Of a stretch of 64,000 bases of DNA, positions 15,929-26,496 are shown one piece after another (position 1 is the stretch's first letter; the number at the start of each line of letters is the position of its first letter). The stretch is from Geminicoccaceae bacterium. Its GTDB lineage: Bacteria > Pseudomonadota > Alphaproteobacteria > Geminicoccales > Geminicoccaceae. The notes under the pieces are model-generated. The model was not told the origin of the DNA and made no database searches. It was given only the letters and a program-made list of their open reading frames with translations. The position numbers were made by a program, and so were the translations under genes. Location: contig AP024683.1 in assembly GCA_025999455.1 (NCBI GenBank), forward strand, positions 1,557,501 to 1,621,500. The letters are read 5' to 3'.

Positions 15929-17680
15929 TCAAGGCGGCAGGCCCGCGCGCAGGAGGCCTTCGCGGAAATGCTCGCGTTCGGCCGGGTCGGTGTCGGGCTG
16001 GGTGGCGATCCAGTCGGAGACGGTGAAGCCCGGCTGGCGACGCAGGACGAGTTCGGCGTAGCGGCGCGCCTCGGCCGGCCTGCCGGCGAGCGCGTGGCTC
16101 GCGGCCAACAGCCGGCAGCCCTCGCTCGGATCGCGCATGCGGCCGATCACCGCCACGACCTCGTCGTAGCGGCGCAGCGCGAAGAGCGCATCGGCCTCGC
16201 TCCAGAGGTAGATGTCGGGATAATGCGGGTTGAGCCGCTTGGCGCGCGCCACGAGCGCGAGCGCTTCGGTCGGCCGGCCGGCGTAGACGAGCGCGTCGGC
16301 CATGAGCGCCAGGACGTCCGGATCGTTCGGGTTGAGGCGATGGGCGGTGCCGTAGGCGTCGAGGGCCCCCGCCACGTCCTTGGCGTAGAGCTTGACCCAG
16401 CCGAGCTCGGCATGGCCGCGGGCGTCGCTCGGATCGAGGGCGACCGCGCGCTCGGCGATCTCGCGTGCGACCTCGAGCGAACGGGGCGGATCGGCGCTCC
16501 AGCGGTAGCGCCAATCGTAGCTGTGGGTGCGGGAGAGCATGGCGAAGGCGCGGGCGTAGGCCGGGTCGATCTCGGCGGCGCGGAGGAAGGCGCGGCGCGC
16601 CTTCTCGTTGGCCTCGCGGGTGTAGCGGTAGAGCTCGCGCAGGCCCACGAGGAGGTGGCCGTAGGCCTCGAGCCGCCGGCCGCTGCCGCTCGCGAGGCGC
16701 CTCTGCTCGTACTCCTCGACCCGGCCGGCGAGGGTCGCGGCGAGCCGCCGGGCGAGGTCGGCCTCGGCCTGCAAGAGATCGACGACGCGCCGCTCGAAGC
16801 GGTCGCTCCAAGTGACCTTGCCGGTCGCGGTCTCGATCAGATGCGCGGTCAGCCGGACCCGATCGGCCTCGACGACGAGGCTGCCGTCGAGGGCGTAGTG
16901 GACCCCGAGTTCGTGGCCGACCGAGGCGGGCGAGCGGTCGCGGTCGCCGTAGGTGAAGGCGGTCGCCCGGCCGATCACGAAGAGGTCGCGGAAGCGCGAG
17001 AGATCGGCGATGACCTCGTCGGTGAGCCCCTCGGCGAGGAGCTTGGCGCGCGGGTCGACGCCGAGACCGCGGAAGGGCAGGACGACGATCGAGGGGACGC
17101 CGGGGAGCGCGAGCGCCCCGATCGCCCGCCGGCGGCCGGCGGTGTCGGCCGGCGCGTCGGCGCGGCGGACGCGGAAGACCGCGACCGGCTCGGGCAGGTT
17201 CTTGAGGCGGAGGAGGCCTTCCGCGGCGAAGGCGATCTCGGGTGTGGGCGGGACGCGCTCGCGCACGCTCGCCGAGACGAGCACTTCGCCGGGCTCGGCG
17301 ATCTCCTGGATGCGGGCGGCGCGGTTGACGGTGAGGCCGTAGAGCTCGTCGCCTTCGACGATGAGCTCGCCGTGGTCGAGGCCCACCCGGTAGCGCAGCG
17401 GCTCGAGGTCGGCGCGGCCCGCGGGCGGTTCGGCGAGCCGGGTCTGGATCGTGAGGGCGCACAGAACGCCGCTCTTGGGCTCGGCGAACTCGGCGAGCAC
17501 GCTGTCGGCGGCCTGGTTGACGACTCGGCCGCCGGCGGCGGCGACGCAGGCTTCGAAGACCGAGCGGCAGGTCTTGAGCGCGGCGACCGTGCCGTGCGGG
17601 TCGCGGGCCATGCGCCCGGTGTAGTTCTCGAGGTCGGCGTGGAGGACCGTGGCGGCGCGCTCGCTCGAGGTGGGTGGCAC
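15929..17680 (-). CDS. Nucleotidyl cyclase-homology domain protein with TolB-like and TPR regions
   Basis: 583 aa from the GTG at 17680 (GGAGG 10 nt upstream); a longer open frame to 17866 would overlap the tRNA gene and is rejected. Residues about 8-170 are a class III cyclase homology domain: TVLHADLENYT gives Asp16 and NQAADSVLAEF gives Asp59, the two metal-binding aspartates, although the usual Gly before the second is Ala. Residues about 195-320 (PSIVVLPFRGLG...AEGLTDEVIADLSR) match the TolB/FlgO-like domain found in such proteins, and about 340-570 are TPR helices. It may make cAMP or act as a sensor scaffold; no membrane segment is seen. Confidence 0.85.
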   Translation of the reverse strand: MPPTSSERAATVLHADLENYTGRMARDPHGTVAALKTCRSVFEACVAAAGGRVVNQAADSVLAEFAEPKSGVLCALTIQTRLAEPPAGRADLEPLRYRVGLDHGELIVEGDELYGLTVNRAARIQEIAEPGEVLVSASVRERVPPTPEIAFAAEGLLRLKNLPEPVAVFRVRRADAPADTAGRRRAIGALALPGVPSIVVLPFRGLGVDPRAKLLAEGLTDEVIADLSRFRDLFVIGRATAFTYGDRDRSPASVGHELGVHYALDGSLVVEADRVRLTAHLIETATGKVTWSDRFERRVVDLLQAEADLARRLAATLAGRVEEYEQRRLASGSGRRLEAYGHLLVGLRELYRYTREANEKARRAFLRAAEIDPAYARAFAMLSRTHSYDWRYRWSADPPRSLEVAREIAERAVALDPSDARGHAELGWVKLYAKDVAGALDAYGTAHRLNPNDPDVLALMADALVYAGRPTEALALVARAKRLNPHYPDIYLWSEADALFALRRYDEVVAVIGRMRDPSEGCRLLAASHALAGRPAEARRYAELVLRRQPGFTVSDWIATQPDTDPAEREHFREGLLRAGLPP

Positions 17681-17816
17681 GCTCGCGCAACCTCCGGTTC
17701 GGCGGACCCTCTCGTTTCTAACGGTGGGCGAGCCGGGCGGCAACCGGTCGCGGCGGCCGTGGCGGCGCGCGAGGGGCGAGCCGGCGGCGCGGTCGCGCTC
17801 GGGCTCGAGCGCGAGC

Positions 17817-17845
17817 TTGACGGTCGGAGCGGCGGGGCCTACCTG
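17817..17845 (+). promoter_or_regulatory. Probable promoter of the tRNA-Lys gene
   Basis: TTGACG at 17817-17822 is a near-perfect -35 box, followed after 17 nt by TACCTG at 17840-17845 as a weak -10. Transcription would begin just before the tRNA 5' end at 17859. The fit is by eye. Confidence 0.5.
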
Positions 17846-17858
17846 TCGCGCGTCCCGC

Positions 17859-17934
<76 letters not shown>

Positions 17935-18286
17935 ATCGAAAGGCTGTGGTCGCGCCGCGCCGGTTCGGCAGGTAGGCGGCGCGTCGGGTCGAGGCGCCCG
18001 GGCCGGTCTCCCGAGCACCGGCGTCAACTTTTTCTCAACCTTTCTCGCGCAGGATCGGCTTCGGCAGCCGGAGACCCCGATGGCCGAAGCGTTCTTCGTC
18101 CTCTCGACGCTGCTCGCCCTGGCGGCGCTCTTCCTCGTTCGTGCCGCGGCCGGGCTCGCAACCGTCGCGAGCGAGGCGATGCCGTCGTTCGGCTCCTCCA
18201 CCGGTCGTGCGGGCCGCGTCCAGCCGCATCGAGAGCCTCCGCCGGGACGGGCGACGCGCGGCCGGCCGGGCCCCCTCGCGCCGAGC
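17935..18286. other. Gene-poor interval between tRNA-Lys and purH
   Basis: 352 bp with no gene I can support. A start with GGAG at 18080 opens with a hydrophobic segment (FFVLSTLLALAALFLV) and could be the start of a small membrane protein, but the frame has no stop until 24877, running antisense to three genes. No clear terminator hairpin with a T-run is seen. Confidence 0.5.
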
Positions 18287-19834
18287 TCAATGGCGGAAGT
18301 GGCGCCGACCGGTGAAGACCATCGCCACGCCCGCCCGATCGGCGGCTTCGATCACCTCCGCGTCGCGTTTCGAGCCGCCCGGTTGGATACAGGCCGTGGC
18401 ACCGCCGGCGATCGCCGCCTCGAGCCCGTCGGGAAACGGAAAAAACGCGTCGGAGGCGACCACGCAGGGTCCGCGACCGGCCCCCCGCTCCATCCGCTCG
18501 ACCGCGTGGCGGGCGGCATCCACCCGGCTCGTCTCGCCCATGCCGATCCCGACCGTGGCACGGTCGCGGGCCAGCACGATCGCGTTCGAGCGGGTGTGCC
18601 GGACGACCTTCCAAGCGAAGGCGAGGTCGGCCCACTCGGCTTCGGTGGGAGCCCGACGGGTCACGACCCGCCAGGAGGCAGGGTCGTCCGCGCCGACGTC
18701 GCGCGTCTGGACGAGGAGTCCGCCGGCGAGCGAGCGGACCACGAGTCCGTGGTCGGCCGGGTCGGGCAGCCGGTCGAGCACGAGCAACCGGAGGCCGGGC
18801 TTGCGCGCGAAAAGGGCCGCCGCTTGGGGCTCGATGCCGGGTGCGACCACGACCTCGAGGAAGAGTGCGCCCATCGCCTCGGCGGTCGCGGCATCGAGCG
18901 GGCGGTTGACCGCGACGATTCCGCCGAAGGCCGAGATCGGATCGCAGGCGAGCGCCTTCTCCCAGGCCGCGCGCAGATCCGCCCCGACCGCCGCGCCGCA
19001 CGGATTGGCGTGTTTGACGATCACGACCGCCGGGTCGGCGTGCTCGACCACCGCTTCGAGCGCCGCATCGGCGTCGAGGAGATTGTTGTAGGAAGGCTCC
19101 TTGCCCTGGAGCCGCCGGGCGGTCGCGACCCCGGGCCGCGGCGGACCCCAGCGGTAGAGCGCCGCTTCCTGGTGGGGGTTCTCCCCGTAGCGGAGCCTTT
19201 CGATCCGTTCGGCGGCGAGCACGAGCCTTTCCGGGAAGCGTTCGCCGCGGGCCTCGTCGAAGAAGGCGGCGATCGCCGCATCGTAGCCGGCGGTGCGCGC
19301 GAAGGCTTTGGCGGCGAGCCGGCGACGCGTTTCGAGACAGGTGCCGCCCGCGCGCACGAGTTCGTCGAGGATCACCGCGTAGTCGGCCGTGTCGACGACC
19401 ACCGCGACCCGGTCGTGGTTCTTGGCCGCGGCCCGGATCATGGCCGGCCCGCCCACGTCGATCTGCTCGACGCATTCGGCGAAGCTCGCGCCGCGCGCGC
19501 GGGTCGCTTCGAAGGGGTAGAGGTTGGCGACCAAGAGATCGATGGGCGCGATCCCGTGGGCAGCCAGGGTCGAGCGGTGCTCGCCCGTGTCGGTCGCCAA
19601 GAGCCCGGCGTGGACGGCCGGGTGGAGCGTCTTGACCCGGCCGTCCAGGATCTCGGGGAATCCTGTGAGCGTGCTCACCTCGATCGGGGAGAGCCCGGCG
19701 TCGCGGAGCGTGCGGGCGGTGCCGCCGGTCGAGACGAGTTCGACGCCGCGCTCGGCGAGAGCGCGGGCGAACTCGACGAGGCCCGTCTTGTCGGAAACCG
19801 ACAGGAGCGCGCGGCGGATCGGCCGAAGGCTCAT
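18287..19834 (-). CDS. purH: Bifunctional AICAR formyltransferase/IMP cyclohydrolase
   Basis: 515 aa, ATG at 19834 with GAGGAG upstream. The N-terminal IMP cyclohydrolase part starts [20 protein letters not shown] with STGGTARTL and [15 protein letters not shown]; the transformylase part has [15 protein letters not shown], the catalytic [11 protein letters not shown] and [14 protein letters not shown]. Together they perform the last two steps of de novo purine synthesis (AICAR to FAICAR to IMP). The length is normal. It lies 24 nt downstream of rsmB on the same strand, a frequent arrangement in alphaproteobacteria. Confidence 0.98.
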   Translation of the reverse strand: MSLRPIRRALLSVSDKTGLVEFARALAERGVELVSTGGTARTLRDAGLSPIEVSTLTGFPEILDGRVKTLHPAVHAGLLATDTGEHRSTLAAHGIAPIDLLVANLYPFEATRARGASFAECVEQIDVGGPAMIRAAAKNHDRVAVVVDTADYAVILDELVRAGGTCLETRRRLAAKAFARTAGYDAAIAAFFDEARGERFPERLVLAAERIERLRYGENPHQEAALYRWGPPRPGVATARRLQGKEPSYNNLLDADAALEAVVEHADPAVVIVKHANPCGAAVGADLRAAWEKALACDPISAFGGIVAVNRPLDAATAEAMGALFLEVVVAPGIEPQAAALFARKPGLRLLVLDRLPDPADHGLVVRSLAGGLLVQTRDVGADDPASWRVVTRRAPTEAEWADLAFAWKVVRHTRSNAIVLARDRATVGIGMGETSRVDAARHAVERMERGAGRGPCVVASDAFFPFPDGLEAAIAGGATACIQPGGSKRDAEVIEAADRAGVAMVFTGRRHFRH

Positions 19835-19858
19835 GGGTGGAGCTCCTCGCGAGGCGGA

Positions 19859-21247
19859 TCAGGAAATTCGGGCCAAGCGGGCGATGTAGAAGCCGTCCAT
19901 GCCGCCCCGTTCGGCCCAGTGGCAGGGGAGGGTCCGGACCGCACCCGAGGGATCCGGCACGAGCGGGAGGCCGGCGAGCTCTTCCGGGCGGATCGGGTCG
20001 CGCCGGAGGCCGGGCGCCCGGGCGAGGAGGGCCTCGATGCGCGGGGCACCTTCTTCGGGTTGGAGCGAGCAGACGGCGTAGACGAGCCGTCCACCCGGCG
20101 CGAGCATCGCGGCGGCGGCGTCCAGGAGACGGTCCTGCAGGTCGGTCATCCGCGCGAGGTCCGCCGTTCGCTTGTGATGCAGGATGTCGGGGTGGCGGCG
20201 GATCGTACCCGTGGCGGTGCAGGGCGCATCGAGCAGCACGAACGGGGCCGGCGCGGCCGGTCGCCAGACCGTGACGTCGGCGTCGACGAGCTCGGCCTCG
20301 AGCCGCAGACGGGCGAGGTTGGCGCGGACCCGCTCGAGCCGCGGGGCCGACACGTCGACCGCGGTGACCCGCGCCCCGGCCGCCGCGAGCTGGAGCGTCT
20401 TGCCACCCGGTGCGGCGCAGAGATCGATCACCCGATCCCCGGGCCGCGGGCCCAAGAGGCGCGCGGGCAGGCTCGCCGCGACGTCCTGGACCCAGAAGCG
20501 GCCCTCGGCGAAGCCGGGCAGCTCCTCGATCGCGCCGCCGACCGGCCGCCGCACGACGTCCCGCCACAGCGGCTCGGCCTCGAGGTCGGCGGCGGCCTTT
20601 TCGGGGTCGCCGCGCACGACGAGGTCGAGCGGCGGTTCGCGGAGATGCACCTCGGCGATCGCCCGGGCGGTCGGCTCGCCATAGGCTGCGACCCAGCTCC
20701 GCCAGAGCCAGTCGGGGGTGTCGAGCCGAGGCCCGTCGAGTTCGGGAAGACGCGTCGCGGCGTGCCCGGCGACCCGGCGCAGGACGGCGTTGATCATGGG
20801 CACGGCCTTGGCGTGGCCGTGCCGAGCGAGCTCGACCGTCGTGTGGACGGCGGCGTGCGGCGGGGTGCCCAGGATCGCGAGCTGGGCGATCCCGAGGCGC
20901 AGGATGTGGCGCAGGCGTGGCGGCTCGGGAACGAAGCGCAGGAAGGGGGCGGCGAGTGCGTCGAGCTCGCCCATCCGGCGCAGCACGGTGACGACCAGGA
21001 GCCGAGCCAGCTGGCGGTCGCGCGGCGCGAGATCGCCGAGGGCCGGATGGTCGGCGAACGCCTCCTCGAGCCGGCGCCGTTCCGGCCCGAGCACCGCGTC
21101 GAGCACGTCGAGGGCGAGGGAACGGGCGCTCGGGGGCGGCCGTTTGGCGGTGAGGACCGGGGGGCCGCCATGGGCCGGTCCGCGGCGGGGTGGCGGGTCG
21201 GGCGGCCCCTTGCGGCGCCGAGGCGGCTCCTCGCTGCGGCCTCTCAT
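19859..21247 (-). CDS. rsmB: RsmB/NOP family 16S rRNA (cytosine-C5) methyltransferase
   Basis: 462 aa, ATG at 21247. A basic, Pro/Arg-rich N terminus (about 40 residues) precedes a NusB-like RNA-binding domain (ARSLALDVLDAVLGPERRRLEEAF to about residue 160) and a SAM methyltransferase domain with VIDLCAAPGGKTLQLAAAG, the first catalytic Cys in LLDAPCTATGT and the second in VYAVCSLQPEEG. It methylates cytosine in 16S rRNA (C967 in E. coli numbering). Co-oriented with purH downstream. The basic N-terminal extension may start further downstream than annotated. Confidence 0.93.
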   Translation of the reverse strand: MRGRSEEPPRRRKGPPDPPPRRGPAHGGPPVLTAKRPPPSARSLALDVLDAVLGPERRRLEEAFADHPALGDLAPRDRQLARLLVVTVLRRMGELDALAAPFLRFVPEPPRLRHILRLGIAQLAILGTPPHAAVHTTVELARHGHAKAVPMINAVLRRVAGHAATRLPELDGPRLDTPDWLWRSWVAAYGEPTARAIAEVHLREPPLDLVVRGDPEKAAADLEAEPLWRDVVRRPVGGAIEELPGFAEGRFWVQDVAASLPARLLGPRPGDRVIDLCAAPGGKTLQLAAAGARVTAVDVSAPRLERVRANLARLRLEAELVDADVTVWRPAAPAPFVLLDAPCTATGTIRRHPDILHHKRTADLARMTDLQDRLLDAAAAMLAPGGRLVYAVCSLQPEEGAPRIEALLARAPGLRRDPIRPEELAGLPLVPDPSGAVRTLPCHWAERGGMDGFYIARLARIS

Positions 21248-21892
21248 GGCGCGCTCCGCGCGAGGGTCCGACCGAGCCCGGATCGCGGATCCCGGATCGG
21301 CGAGCCCGGCCTCGTCATGCGGAGCCTCCCGGGCCGATCGGGTCGATGTCCCGGTGCCCCGCTACCCGATGCAGGTCCGTGTGCTGCTCGCGGCGCCACC
21401 GCCAAGAGGCGAGGCTTCGGCGTCGATCGGACGAGCGTGTCGCGTGTCGGTGCGCGCTGCGGAGCTGTCGATACCGGCGGTCCGACATCGACAGGTCCGA
21501 TGCTCGTCGCCTGTCCCGATCCGGCCGAGCTCGCCGATCGAGCGCGGCGCTCCGATGCGCTCGCGACCGAAAGTCGTGATCGCGACGGTGCGCCGGTCGA
21601 CCGTTGGCCGGTCGACGAACCGACGAGCCGATGCCCTCCCGGGCCGCCGACCGAGCGCGAAGGGCCAACTGGGCCTCCCGATCGGCTCGGACGCACGACC
21701 GGGGCTCGTCGCGCCGGGCCGAGTCCACCGGCCACGCGATCCGGGCTGCAGGGTCGCGAACCGTCGGCGCCGCCGGTCGCAACGCGAGGCGAGCCGCAGC
21801 GCGCGGCTCGGATCGCCACGGTGCGCGAGGCTCGCCCCGGCGATCCCGTCGCCGACGGTCGAGGCGTGCCGTCGACCTCGCGTTCCGAACCC
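21248..21892. other. 645-bp interval without a credible gene
   Basis: Located between the rsmB start and the lysK stop. Several frames stay open because of the extreme GC content, but none has a ribosome site plus a protein-like composition, and the sequence lacks the third-position G/C rhythm of the flanking genes. It should hold the rsmB-purH promoter; I see no clear -35/-10 pair or terminator hairpin. Confidence 0.5.
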
Positions 21893-23482
21893 TCATGCGG
21901 CCTCGCTCGCGCGGGCGAGGGCGGCGGCGATCAGGGCGCGGGTCTCGGCGATCCCGTAGAGCGCCACGAAGGTACCGAAGCGCGGCCCCTCCGACCGACC
22001 GAGCAACGTTTCGTAGAGCGCTTTGAACCAGTCGCGCAAATTCGCGAAGCCGTGCGCCTTGCCGATCTCGTAGAGCAGGTCCTGGATCGCCTCGCCGCCG
22101 GTGTCGGCCGGCAGGGCGGCGAGCCGAGCGTCGAGGTCGGCGAGCGCGGCCCGTTCCTGCGCCGTGGGTGCACGGAACCGGCGCGCCGGCAGGACGAAGT
22201 CGCGGCAATAGGCGAGGGCGTGCTCGACCAGCCGGGCGAGGCTCGGATGGCTCTGCGGTGTGACGCCGGGGGCGTAGCGGGTGATGAAGCCCCAAAGGAG
22301 CTCCGGCGACTGCGCGTTGAGCACGGCCGCGAGGTTCAAGAGCATCGAATAGCCGAGCGGCAGGTGCTCGACCGGCGGATCACCGTCATGGATGTGGAAG
22401 ACCGGGTTGGCGAGCTTCTTCTCGACGTCCTGCGAGGGAAAAGCTTCCAAGAGCTGCTGGTACTCGTCGACGTGCCGCGGGATCACGTCGAAGTAGAGCC
22501 GCTTCGCCGCCTTGGGTTCCTTGTACATGAAAAGGGCGAGGCTTTCGCGCGTCCCGTAGCGGAGCCACTCCTCGATGGTGAGGCCGTTGCCCTTGGATTT
22601 GCTGATCTTCTGGCCTTCCTCGTCGAGGAAGAGCTCGTAGGTGAACCCTTCCGGCGGCTCCCCGCCCAGGATCCGGCAGATCCGGGCGCCGAGCTTGACC
22701 GAGTCGATCAGGTCCTTGCCGGACATTTCGTAGTCGACGTCGAGGGCCACCCAGCGCATCGCCCAATCGCACTTCCACTGCATCTTGCAGTGCCCGCCGG
22801 TCACCGGCAGTTCGGTGAGCGTGCCGTCCTCGTCGCGGAACACGACCGTGCCGGACTCGGGCCGGGTCTCCAGGATCGGCACCTGGAGGACCCGGCCGGT
22901 CTTGGGCGAGATCGGCAGGATCGGCGAATAGGTCGCGCGGCGCTCGGGGCCGAGCGTGGGCAAGACGACTTGGCGGATGGCCTCGTGGTTCTCGAGCACC
23001 TTCAAGAGCGTCGCATCGAACCGACCGCTCTTGTAACACTCGGTGGCACTCAAAAACATGTAAGGAAAACCGAAATCGTCGAGGAACGCCTTGAGCCGGG
23101 CGTTCATGTGGTGGCCGAAGGATTCGTGGGTCCCGAACGGATCCGGGATCGCGGTGAGGGGCCGGCCGAGATGGCGTGCGACCATCTCGCGGGCGGGGAT
23201 GTTGTCGGGGACTTTGCGGAGCCCGTCCATGTCGTCGGAGAAGGCGACGAGCTCGGTCGGCAGATCGCAGAGCCGGGCGAAGGCACGCCGGACGAGCGTC
23301 GTGCGGAACACCTCGCCGAAGGTGCCGATGTGCGGCAACCCGGAGGGACCGTAGCCGGTCTCGAAGAGCACGTAACCCTTGGCGGGCGGACGGCGGCGCA
23401 CGCGCTCGACGACCTTGAGCGCCTCGACCACCGGCCAGGCTTTGCAGCGGGCGAACAGCTCGCGCGGGACGGGCTCGCTCAA
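21893..23482 (-). CDS. lysK: Lysyl-tRNA synthetase, class I
   Basis: 529 aa from the TTG at 23482 (GGAG at 7 nt spacing); an in-frame ATG at 23530 would add 16 Arg/Pro-rich residues and is less likely. The class I signatures are [12 protein letters not shown] (HIGH-type) and [12 protein letters not shown] (KMSKS-type); the CYKSGRF and [22 protein letters not shown] blocks are specific to the archaeal-type LysRS also found in alphaproteobacteria. It charges tRNA-Lys such as the one at 17859. The long open frame continuing upstream of the start runs through a repeat array and is not coding. Confidence 0.95.
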   Translation of the reverse strand: MSEPVPRELFARCKAWPVVEALKVVERVRRRPPAKGYVLFETGYGPSGLPHIGTFGEVFRTTLVRRAFARLCDLPTELVAFSDDMDGLRKVPDNIPAREMVARHLGRPLTAIPDPFGTHESFGHHMNARLKAFLDDFGFPYMFLSATECYKSGRFDATLLKVLENHEAIRQVVLPTLGPERRATYSPILPISPKTGRVLQVPILETRPESGTVVFRDEDGTLTELPVTGGHCKMQWKCDWAMRWVALDVDYEMSGKDLIDSVKLGARICRILGGEPPEGFTYELFLDEEGQKISKSKGNGLTIEEWLRYGTRESLALFMYKEPKAAKRLYFDVIPRHVDEYQQLLEAFPSQDVEKKLANPVFHIHDGDPPVEHLPLGYSMLLNLAAVLNAQSPELLWGFITRYAPGVTPQSHPSLARLVEHALAYCRDFVLPARRFRAPTAQERAALADLDARLAALPADTGGEAIQDLLYEIGKAHGFANLRDWFKALYETLLGRSEGPRFGTFVALYGIAETRALIAAALARASEAA

Positions 23483-23884
23483 GGACGGGCTCCAGCTCGA
23501 CGGCCCGCGACCGCGGGCGACCGGCACCATAGCGTCTCCGTCGGCGGCGACCAGCGGGCGGATCGTCCCGTGCGCCGCCCGGGGGCGACGGGCGCGGCGG
23601 AATGCTCGGCGATCGATCGCACAGGTAGGAGCAGCGAGCCGGCTCGCGAAGGCCGCGCGGACGGTGACGGCCCTGGCCCGGGGGCTCGCTGCCCCTTCGT
23701 GGGTCCGGCGCCGGCCGGGCCGCTCGAAGCGGGGGCGGTCGAGCCCGGCACGGACAGGCGCGGCGCCGCTCTTCCTCCGTCCTTCGCTCCCTCCGAACAG
23801 CCCGAATGGCGCAAGGGCCCGACCCTGCGTTCCGCCGATCGGGGGCGAGCGCGCGGAGACGCAAGCCGGAGCGGGCAAGCGCGC
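23483..23884. other. Non-coding interval upstream of lysK
   Basis: About 400 bp between the lysK start and the first recognisable unit of the tandem array. Open frames here are Arg/Pro/Gly-rich and lack ribosome sites. It probably contains the lysK promoter, which I cannot pinpoint. Confidence 0.45.
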
Positions 23885-25073
23885 GCGTCCGACGACCGGG
23901 GCCCGACCCGTGATGCCGAGACGGTCGAAACGGCGGTCGACCCTGCCGGAGAGGACGGCTATCGACCGATCGGCACCCGCGTGCCGCCTCGTCGCGTTCG
24001 CCCGTCGGCTCGCAGCGGGGCCGTGGCTGGAGGGGAGGGTGGCGCGTCGCGGCAGCGTCGGGTCGGCCGGCGTGAGGTCTCGGCGGCGGCGCTTCCGCTT
24101 CGCGACGTCGACGTCCACGCGGAGGTCGACCCGACGAGCATGGAGACCGGTTCGCCAGGCGGTGCCCCGGCGCCGAATGGTTCTTCGCCGCGGTCGGGTC
24201 GCAGCGGGGCCGGAACCGTCGCGGAGGTCGGCGCATCGTGGGGGCGTCCGGGCGACTCGGACGAGGTCTCGGCGGTAGCGTTTCGGGTTCGTGACGCCGA
24301 CGTCGGGGCGGGGGCCGACGCGACGAGCGACGTGGCCGTCTCGCCCAGCGGCGACCCGGCGGCGCATCAACCGGCGGCGCATCAAAGTGCGTCGCGTTCG
24401 GCTCGCAGCGGGGCAGGAGCCGACGCGGAGGGCGATGTGTCGCGACGGCATCCGGGCGGCCCGGGCGCGGTGTCGGCGACGGCGCTTCCGGTTCGTGATG
24501 CCGACGTCGAGGCGGGCGCCGACGCGACGAGCGAGGTGACCGGCTCGCCGAGCGGTGTCCCGATGGCGCATGGTCCCTCGCCGCGGTCGGGTCGCAGCGG
24601 GGCCGGAACCGGCGCGGGGGTCGGCGTGTCGGGGCCGTGTCCGGACGATCGAAACGAGGTCTCGAAGTTCGCGCCTCCGCTTCGCGACGTCGACGCCGAG
24701 GTGGGGGGCGACGCGGCGAGCATGGAGACCGGTTCGCCGATCGGCACCCGCGTGCCGTATCGTCGTGCGTCCCGGTCTGATCGCGCCGAGGCCGGAACCG
24801 GCGCGGGGGTCGGCGCATCGCGGGGGGCGTCCGGGCGACTCGGACGAGGTCTCGGCGGTAGCGTTTCGGGTTCGTGATGCCGACGTCGGGGCGAGGGCCG
24901 ACGCGACTAGCATGGAGACCGGTTTGCCGATCGGCACCCGCGTGCCGTATCGTCGTGCGTCCCGGTCTGATCGCGCCGAGGCCGGAGCCGGCGCGGGGGC
25001 GGCGTGTCGTGGCGGTGTCCGGTCGACTCCCGGCCGGGCTCAGTCGACCCGTACGAGCTCGCGGCGGTAGCGC
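23885..25073. repeat. Diverged tandem array, roughly 189-bp unit, about six copies
   Basis: Using the landmark gaggtctcgg (or close variants), units begin at 24074, 24263, 24467, 24656 and 24846; intervals are 189, 204, 189 and 190 bp. An earlier degenerate unit covers about 23885-24073, recognisable by atcggcacccgcgtgccg. The 204-bp unit carries a 15-bp internal duplication around ggcggcgcatcaa. The next landmark, gagctcgcggcggtagcg at 25055, already lies inside the 3' end of the gamma-carbonic anhydrase gene and matches the unit start at about 27 of 34 positions. Differences between units fall at all three codon positions in the frames I checked, so I regard the array as non-coding satellite-like DNA. 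Confidence 0.85.
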
Positions 25074-25564
25074 TTCCAGTTGGCGACGTAGGCCCGAGTG
25101 CCGCGGGCCATCCGCTCGAGCTGGTCGGGCCGCACCTCGCCCACGACCTTGCCGGGAATGCCCATGACCAGGCTGTTGTCGGGGATCTCCTTGCCCTCGC
25201 CCACGAGCGCTTTCGCGGCGATCAGACAGTTGCGGCCGACCTTGGCACCCGTGAGCACCATGGCACCGATGCCGATCAACGAGCCCGCGCCGATCGTGCA
25301 GCCGTGCAGGACGGCGGCGTGGCCGACCGTCACGTCCGGCCCGACGACGAGCGGGTAGCCCGGGTCGGTGTGGCAGATCGTGCCGTCCTGGACGTTGGTC
25401 CGGGCGCCGATCTCGATCGGCTCGCCGTCGCCGCGCAGCACGCAGTTCCACCAGATGCTCGCCTCGTCGCCGAGCTTCACCTTGCCGATCAACACGGCGG
25501 TCGGTGCGACCCAGAAGGCGTCGGTCTCGGTCTCGAGCTCGTACTCTCCCAAGCGATAGATCAA
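25040..25564 (-). CDS. Gamma carbonic anhydrase family protein
   Basis: 174 aa from the TTG at 25564, which overlaps the argC stop by 4 nt and has GGAGGAGG 10 nt upstream. The left-handed beta-helix hexapeptide repeats run from [16 protein letters not shown] to [16 protein letters not shown]; zinc-type histidines are in [11 protein letters not shown] and [10 protein letters not shown]. Many family members (Paa Y/YrdA type) have no proven anhydrase activity. The last 15 codons ([14 protein letters not shown]) coincide with the beginning of the adjoining tandem repeats, so this tail is either the source of the array or was overwritten by it. Confidence 0.93.
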   Translation of the reverse strand: MIYRLGEYELETETDAFWVAPTAVLIGKVKLGDEASIWWNCVLRGDGEPIEIGARTNVQDGTICHTDPGYPLVVGPDVTVGHAAVLHGCTIGAGSLIGIGAMVLTGAKVGRNCLIAAKALVGEGKEIPDNSLVMGIPGKVVGEVRPDQLERMARGTRAYVANWKRYRRELVRVD

Positions 25565-26496
25565 GGGCTCACCTCCTCCCGCGCGAGGCCGAGCATGAGC
25601 CGCAGGTTCTGCACGGCCGCACCCGAGGCACCTTTGCCCAGATTGTCGAGCCGAGCCACGAGCACGGCCTGCCGCCGGCCCTCGTTGGCGAAGACGAAGA
25701 GCTCGAGATCGTCGCGGCCGGCGAGGGCCGCGGCGTCGAGCCGGCCCTCGCGCGGCGCCGGGCGGAGGCGCACGAGCGGCGTTTCTCGGTACCGGTCGGC
25801 GAGCACGGCCTCGAGTTCGGCGGCTTTCGGCCGGGTCGGCAGTTCGTCGAGGTGGAGCGGCACGCAGACGAGCATGCCCTGGCGGAAATTGCCGACCGAG
25901 GGGACGAAGATCGGCCGCCGCGCGAGCCGGGCGTGATGCTGGATCTCGGGCAGATGCTTGTGCTCGAGGCCGAGGCCGTAGAGCTCGAAGGGCGGGGCGG
26001 TGCCCCCCTCGTACGCCTCGATCATGCTGCGCCCGCCGCCCGAATAGCCCGAGACCGCGTGGATCACGATCGGGAAGTCGGCCGGCAGGAGCCCGGCATC
26101 GACGAGCGGTCGCAGGAGCAGGAGGGCACCGGTCGGATAGCAGCCGGGATTGGCGACCCGGCGGGCGGCGGCGATCGCCGCGGGCTGCTCGGGGGCGAGC
26201 TCGGGCAGGCCGTAGACCCAGCCCGGGGCGACCCGATGTGCGGTGCTCGCATCGAGGAGGCGCGGCCCGCGCGCGCCGAGCTCCTCGACGAGCGCCACCG
26301 TCTCGCGCGCCGCCTCGTCGGGCAGGCAGAGGATCGCGAGGTCGACCGAAGCGAGGATCTCCCGCTTGGCCGCGGGATCCTTGCGCCGCGCCGGGTCGAT
26401 CGAGACGAGCTCCAGGCCCGGAAGGCGGGCGAGCCGGTCGCGGATGCCGAGGCCGGTCGTGCCCGCTTCGCCGTCGATGAAGATCCGCGCCGCCAT
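25561..26496 (-). CDS. argC: N-acetyl-gamma-glutamyl-phosphate reductase, type 2
   Basis: 311 aa from the ATG at 26496; the frame extends 11 codons upstream without a better start. The NADP-binding [17 protein letters not shown] opens the protein, LDASTAHRV follows, and the active-site Cys119 is in [11 protein letters not shown]. Length and the IDGEAGTTG motif mark the short type 2 ArgC of alphaproteobacteria. It reduces N-acetylglutamyl phosphate in arginine biosynthesis. It is translationally coupled to the gamma carbonic anhydrase gene, possibly because bicarbonate is a substrate of carbamoyl-phosphate synthesis (inference). Confidence 0.95.
   Translation of the reverse strand: MAARIFIDGEAGTTGLGIRDRLARLPGLELVSIDPARRKDPAAKREILASVDLAILCLPDEAARETVALVEELGARGPRLLDASTAHRVAPGWVYGLPELAPEQPAAIAAARRVANPGCYPTGALLLLRPLVDAGLLPADFPIVIHAVSGYSGGGRSMIEAYEGGTAPPFELYGLGLEHKHLPEIQHHARLARRPIFVPSVGNFRQGMLVCVPLHLDELPTRPKAAELEAVLADRYRETPLVRLRPAPREGRLDAAALAGRDDLELFVFANEGRRQAVLVARLDNLGKGASGAAVQNLRLMLGLAREEVSP

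Noticed and set aside
18080-24877. Open frame of more than 2,200 codons on the plus strand
   Set aside because: It runs antisense through purH, rsmB and lysK and the repeat array; stop codons are simply rare in such GC-rich DNA, and it has no family-like content.
24074-25039. Repeats read as a 63-residue repeat protein
   Set aside because: Units keep frame (189 = 3 x 63), but substitutions between units hit all three codon positions about equally in the units I compared, one unit shifts frame by 1 nt, and no ribosome site is present.
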